Assembly (NCBI GenBank): GCA_018221025.1
Contig: JAAOXX010000026.1
Coordinates: forward strand, 1 to 15,423
Origin: Candidatus Altarchaeota archaeon
GTDB lineage: Archaea; SpSt-1190
Direction of reading: 5' to 3'
DNA: 15,423 nt
Shown here: piece by piece, positions 13,061 through 15,423 of the stretch
Layout: each line of letters begins with the position of its first letter
How positions within the stretch are numbered: position 1 is the stretch's first letter
The notes under the pieces: generated by a model
What the model saw: only the letters and a program-made list of their open reading frames with translations
The model's database searches: none
What the model was told of the DNA's origin: nothing
Translations under genes and position numbers: made by a program

Positions 13061-14341
13061 ATGGCCACACCAAAGGGCATGAGAGACTTGCCTCCAGAAA
13101 TGTCAATCCTGCGAAAAGATGTGTTTGCGAGGCTTGAAAGGATATTTCGCCGATTTGGTTTTGACCCTTTAGAGACGCCAATTGTGGAGCTTTGGGATAC
13201 ATTGAAAGGAAAATATGGTCCAGAAGCCGAAAATAAGATGATTTATGCATTCAAAGACAGATGGGGTGGAAAAGAACTCGCACTTAGATATGATTTGACA
13301 GTTCCGCTTGCACGATTTATTTCGGAAAATCCCACAAGACCCTTGCCATTTAAGAGGTATGCAATAGGGCGAGTTTACCGACACGAGGAACCACAGAGGG
13401 GAAGGTATCGGGAATTTTACCAGTGTGATGTAGATACCATTGGCTCAAAAGAACCAAGTTCTGATGCCGAGATTCTCTTAGTAATCGGTGCAGTAATGAA
13501 GGAGTTCAAGCTTCCAGGATACTCGGTCCAAGTAAATGACAGACGGTTACTAGCGGGAATATTTGAAAAGGGCCTTGGAATTAATCGAAATCTTCTTGCA
13601 GTTTATCGAAACATTGACAAGCTCGATAAGGTCGGATGGGCAACTGTTAGGGACGAACTGAAAAAGATTCTACCAATCGGAACCGTGTCCAGAATTAAGG
13701 ATGTAATTGATATTCAAGGAGGTCCATTTGAAGTTCTTGATGAGGTTGAGTCTCAATTTGGAAAAATAGATGAGGTAAAAACCGCTTCGGCTGATTTGAG
13801 GGAGATTTTTGAATTATCAAAAAAAGTTAGAACTCGTCTGAATCTCAGTATGGTGAGGGGGCTTGATTATTATACTGGTCCAATATTCGAGACTATAGTA
13901 AAGGAACCACGAATTGGAAGTATAACTGGTGGTGGACGGTATGATGAACTTTTGGGACAGTATGGGCGGCCTTTCCCAGCAACTGGAACAACCATTGGGG
14001 TTGAAAGATTAATTGATACGGGAATTGCCCTTGGAATTTTCAAGAAGGTAAAGAGTGTAACTGATGTTTATGTTGTTGATTTAGGAGACCAGAACTATGC
14101 TTGGAGAGTTGCAAAATCGCTGAGGGGCAATGGTCTGAATGTTCGAGTTGATTTAATGGGCAGGAATTGGAAGAAGCAAGTTTCAGAATCTGAAAAATTC
14201 GGAATTCGATTCATTGCCATGGTAGGTCCAAAAGAGGCAAAGAAAGGCGTTGTAACAGTTATTGACAAAGAAACCGACAAGAAAAAGATTGTGAAATTGC
14301 TTGACGTTCCAAAGACAATCAAAATCCTCTCAAAAGTTTAA
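13061..14341 (+). CDS. hisS: Histidyl-tRNA synthetase
   Basis: A 426-residue class II synthetase. It opens with PKGMRDLPPEM; motif 1 surrounds FRRFGFDPLETP; the ATP/histidine region has LALRYDLTVPLARFI; motif 2 is RVYRHEEPQRGRYREFYQCD; the histidine-specific loop is VRGLDYYTG; motif 3 is within GTTIGVERL after TGGGRYDELLG. An alpha/beta anticodon-binding domain (DVYVVDLGDQNYAWRVAKSL onward) ends the protein. It charges tRNA-His in the cytoplasm. The ATG at 13061 is chosen over an in-frame TTG at 13046 by family alignment (MATPKG) and by a TATA-like TTTTTAAT at 13033-13040. The 3' end overlaps the convergent gene by 23 bp. Confidence 0.96.
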   Translation: MATPKGMRDLPPEMSILRKDVFARLERIFRRFGFDPLETPIVELWDTLKGKYGPEAENKMIYAFKDRWGGKELALRYDLTVPLARFISENPTRPLPFKRYAIGRVYRHEEPQRGRYREFYQCDVDTIGSKEPSSDAEILLVIGAVMKEFKLPGYSVQVNDRRLLAGIFEKGLGINRNLLAVYRNIDKLDKVGWATVRDELKKILPIGTVSRIKDVIDIQGGPFEVLDEVESQFGKIDEVKTASADLREIFELSKKVRTRLNLSMVRGLDYYTGPIFETIVKEPRIGSITGGGRYDELLGQYGRPFPATGTTIGVERLIDTGIALGIFKKVKSVTDVYVVDLGDQNYAWRVAKSLRGNGLNVRVDLMGRNWKKQVSESEKFGIRFIAMVGPKEAKKGVVTVIDKETDKKKIVKLLDVPKTIKILSKV

Positions 14342-14702
14342 TCGTCTCATAGATTATAATTGGTGCGGCAGTTGCAGCGTCAATATTTCTTTTAAGTGTT
14401 ACTGCGTCCCCAAACTTTCTTCCAAAGAACAGCATAACTGTGAAGTCTTGTTTCAATTTGACTGCGAGGTCCTCTGCGTGTCCACCCGAAGCACTGTAAT
14501 GGAATACGAAGTTTGGATTGAAGAACATTTGAGCCTCATCCGCCCCCATAAAAATTACACTTCTGTTATTTTCATCTGCCAGTTTTTTTAATTCATCTGA
14601 GCGCTTGGAAATAACTGGGAGAACCTGTGGAAATTCAAAAACCCCTTTCAAAAACTGCTCGGGTTCTTTCCCTTCATAAAAAACAATAAGTTGGCCCCCC
14701 AT
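14319..14702 (-). CDS. Unrecognised 127-residue protein overlapping the hisS 3' end
   Basis: I do not recognise this family. It begins MGGQLIVFYEGKEPEQFL, and has alternating strand- and helix-like segments (RSVIFMGADEAQMFF, VFHYSASGGHAEDLAVKL, FTVMLFFGRKF) suggesting a small alpha/beta, possibly Rossmann-like fold. No signal peptide, membrane segment or cysteine is present. The C-terminal part contains TLKRNIDAATAAPIIIYETI. Coding is supported by a normal, non-repetitive protein composition, by the ATG with minus-strand ATAAATAA (14723-14730) centred 24.5 bp upstream, and by lack of a better frame. The last 23 bp are shared with hisS. It lies 44 bp downstream of another unknown protein on the same strand. 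Confidence 0.7.
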   Translation of the reverse strand: MGGQLIVFYEGKEPEQFLKGVFEFPQVLPVISKRSDELKKLADENNRSVIFMGADEAQMFFNPNFVFHYSASGGHAEDLAVKLKQDFTVMLFFGRKFGDAVTLKRNIDAATAAPIIIYETIKLLRGF

Positions 14703-14746
14703 ACTTGTAAGTGTATTCTCAGTTATTTATACACATATGCAGGGTT

Positions 14747-15205
14747 CTAAGTAAAGTCTGTTAGTGTTGGGGTGGGGTTTTCGAAGTATATATCCAACTC
14801 AGACAACATATCAAGAATCCACTTGGTGTATCGAGAAAGTCTTTGTTTATCTTTGGGTCCCCAATTCTTGAGAACTCCATTGATTATGACTTCATCATCG
14901 TCATACCTCTCACATAGGTTTTTCCAGTTAATTTCTGAAAGCTTTGACGCAAGATGCTCATCATAGGGTAAAACTCCTTGAAGCATGAGGAACGCAATTA
15001 CAGGATACCCAAACTTCCCATCTTTCGTTGTACTGTCCGTGCTTTGAACAGTATTATTTATTGGATTCCAATGAACATCATATTCTCTTGAACCCGCAGA
15101 CCCTTTGATTACTGCCTTACTAGAACCCACCAACTTAATACGAGCATCAACAATTGCACTGAGGGCCTCAAGGACTTTTAGCCTTGAAGGAGCACGGAGT
15201 TTCAC
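14747..15205 (-). CDS. Unrecognised 152-residue soluble protein
   Basis: No family is recognised. The N-terminal part looks like a small alpha/beta domain (SRLKVLEALSAIVDARIKLVG, then AVIKGSAGSREYDVHW). The middle (GYPVIAFLMLQGVLPYD) is hydrophobic but short, with the look of a buried helix rather than a membrane span. The rest is acidic and helical (WKNLCERYDDDEVII, KQRLSRYTKWILDMLSEL). One cysteine, no metal motif, no signal peptide. The GTG at 15205 is preceded by a minus-strand TTTAAAAA box (15226-15233) centred 24.5 bp away, so a leaderless transcript is expected. The same box is at the mirror distance from the divergent DUF63 gene, so the two may be co-regulated. Confidence 0.7.
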   Translation of the reverse strand: MKLRAPSRLKVLEALSAIVDARIKLVGSSKAVIKGSAGSREYDVHWNPINNTVQSTDSTTKDGKFGYPVIAFLMLQGVLPYDEHLASKLSEINWKNLCERYDDDEVIINGVLKNWGPKDKQRLSRYTKWILDMLSELDIYFENPTPTLTDFT

Positions 15206-15225
15206 ACACCATAGTGTATTATATA

Positions 15226-15233
15226 TTTTTAAA
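15226..15233. promoter_or_regulatory. Shared bidirectional TATA box
   Basis: TTTTTAAA is centred at 15229.5, exactly 24.5 bp from the GTG at 15205 (minus) and from the GTG at 15254 (plus). Adjoining TATATAT (15219-15225) could act as an alternative box for one side. No other room exists for two separate promoters in the 48-bp gap. Confidence 0.55.
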
Positions 15234-15253
15234 CGTGTGTTTGAGTGTTTAGA

Positions 15254-15423
15254 GTGCTTGAATACCTAAAAGAATGGGTTTGGAACCCAATGGCCAACGC
15301 AGGAAATTATAATCCTTTCAATACTCTATTGTACGCTCTAGTATTCATTGGCGCAGTTGAATTATACTGGAAACTCGTTGCTAAGAAGGAAAATCAAGGG
15401 GAATTAAGGAAATCGGCATTGCC
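15254..15423 (+). CDS. DUF63 membrane protein, N-terminal fragment (runs off the right edge)
   Basis: Fifty-six codons are visible from a GTG at 15254. The sequence VLEYLKEWVWNPM, then NYNPFNTLLYALVFIGAVEL, then YWKLVAKKE matches the start of the archaeal DUF63 family: a short amphipathic lead, the Y-N-P-x-N-T motif, and a first membrane helix (about residues 24-42) followed by lysines. DUF63 proteins are multi-pass membrane proteins of unknown function found in archaea. An in-frame GTG at 15245 is possible, but 15254 sits 24.5 bp from the TATA box. It is divergent from the unknown protein at 15205. Confidence 0.72.
   Translation, partial: MLEYLKEWVWNPMANAGNYNPFNTLLYALVFIGAVELYWKLVAKKENQGELRKSAL

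Noticed and set aside
1..15423. tRNA or rRNA genes, CRISPR arrays, insertion sequences, attachment sites
   Set aside because: Nothing resembling a tRNA cloverleaf with T-loop, regularly spaced repeats, transposase motifs or long terminal repeats was found; almost all of the sequence is occupied by genes.

Overview
The window is a gene-dense, AT-rich piece of an archaeal chromosome. Evidence: archaeal-type EF-1A, the archaeal form of ribosomal protein S10, aIF2-beta, ABCE1 (absent from bacteria), an archaeal Trm10-like SPOUT methyltransferase, and families such as DUF63 and DUF134. Most genes also have an archaeal TATA box centred about 24.5 bp before the start codon, so their mRNAs are expected to be leaderless. 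Informational genes look euryarchaeal or DPANN-like, but I cannot name the lineage. I see no mobile element, CRISPR array, rRNA or tRNA gene.

Layout. 1-1770 (minus): a class II glutamine amidotransferase, a PAP2 phosphatase, a DUF167 protein overlapping the PAP2 gene, and a membrane-anchored exported protein that runs off the left edge. 1878-2972 (plus): a membrane-anchored NERD nuclease-like protein and an MTH1-like Nudix hydrolase. 2979-4712 (minus): ABCE1, the ribosome-recycling factor. 4757-5318 (minus): DUF5320 followed by the DUF134 DNA-binding protein, each preceded by a similar inverted repeat. 5430-6110 (plus): an orphan methyltransferase. 6118-7770 (minus): EF-1A, a hairpin, then S10 with its own promoter. 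7892-9260 (plus): aIF2-beta and a ThiI-like THUMP protein whose sulfur-transfer motifs are degenerate. 9250-9654 (minus): a conserved archaeal protein, possibly SecB-like. 9822-11522 (plus): glmS. 11500-12231 (minus): Trm10-like. 12284-12973 (minus): Asp/Glu racemase. 13061-14341 (plus): hisS. 14319-15205 (minus): two unrecognised proteins. 15254-15423 (plus): start of a DUF63 membrane protein.

Translation is the dominant theme: elongation (EF-1A), initiation (aIF2-beta), recycling (ABCE1), ribosome (S10), aminoacylation (HisRS) and tRNA modification (Trm10-like, ThiI-like). The genome is compact: the five convergent junctions run from a 7-bp gap to a 23-bp overlap, and the longest intergenic stretch is 167 bp (9655-9821). 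The most interesting points are the rigid leaderless promoter geometry with GTG-rich starts, one TATA box apparently serving two divergent genes (15226-15233), the twin dyads at DUF5320/DUF134, the degenerate ThiI homologue beside aIF2-beta, and the two unknown proteins near hisS.
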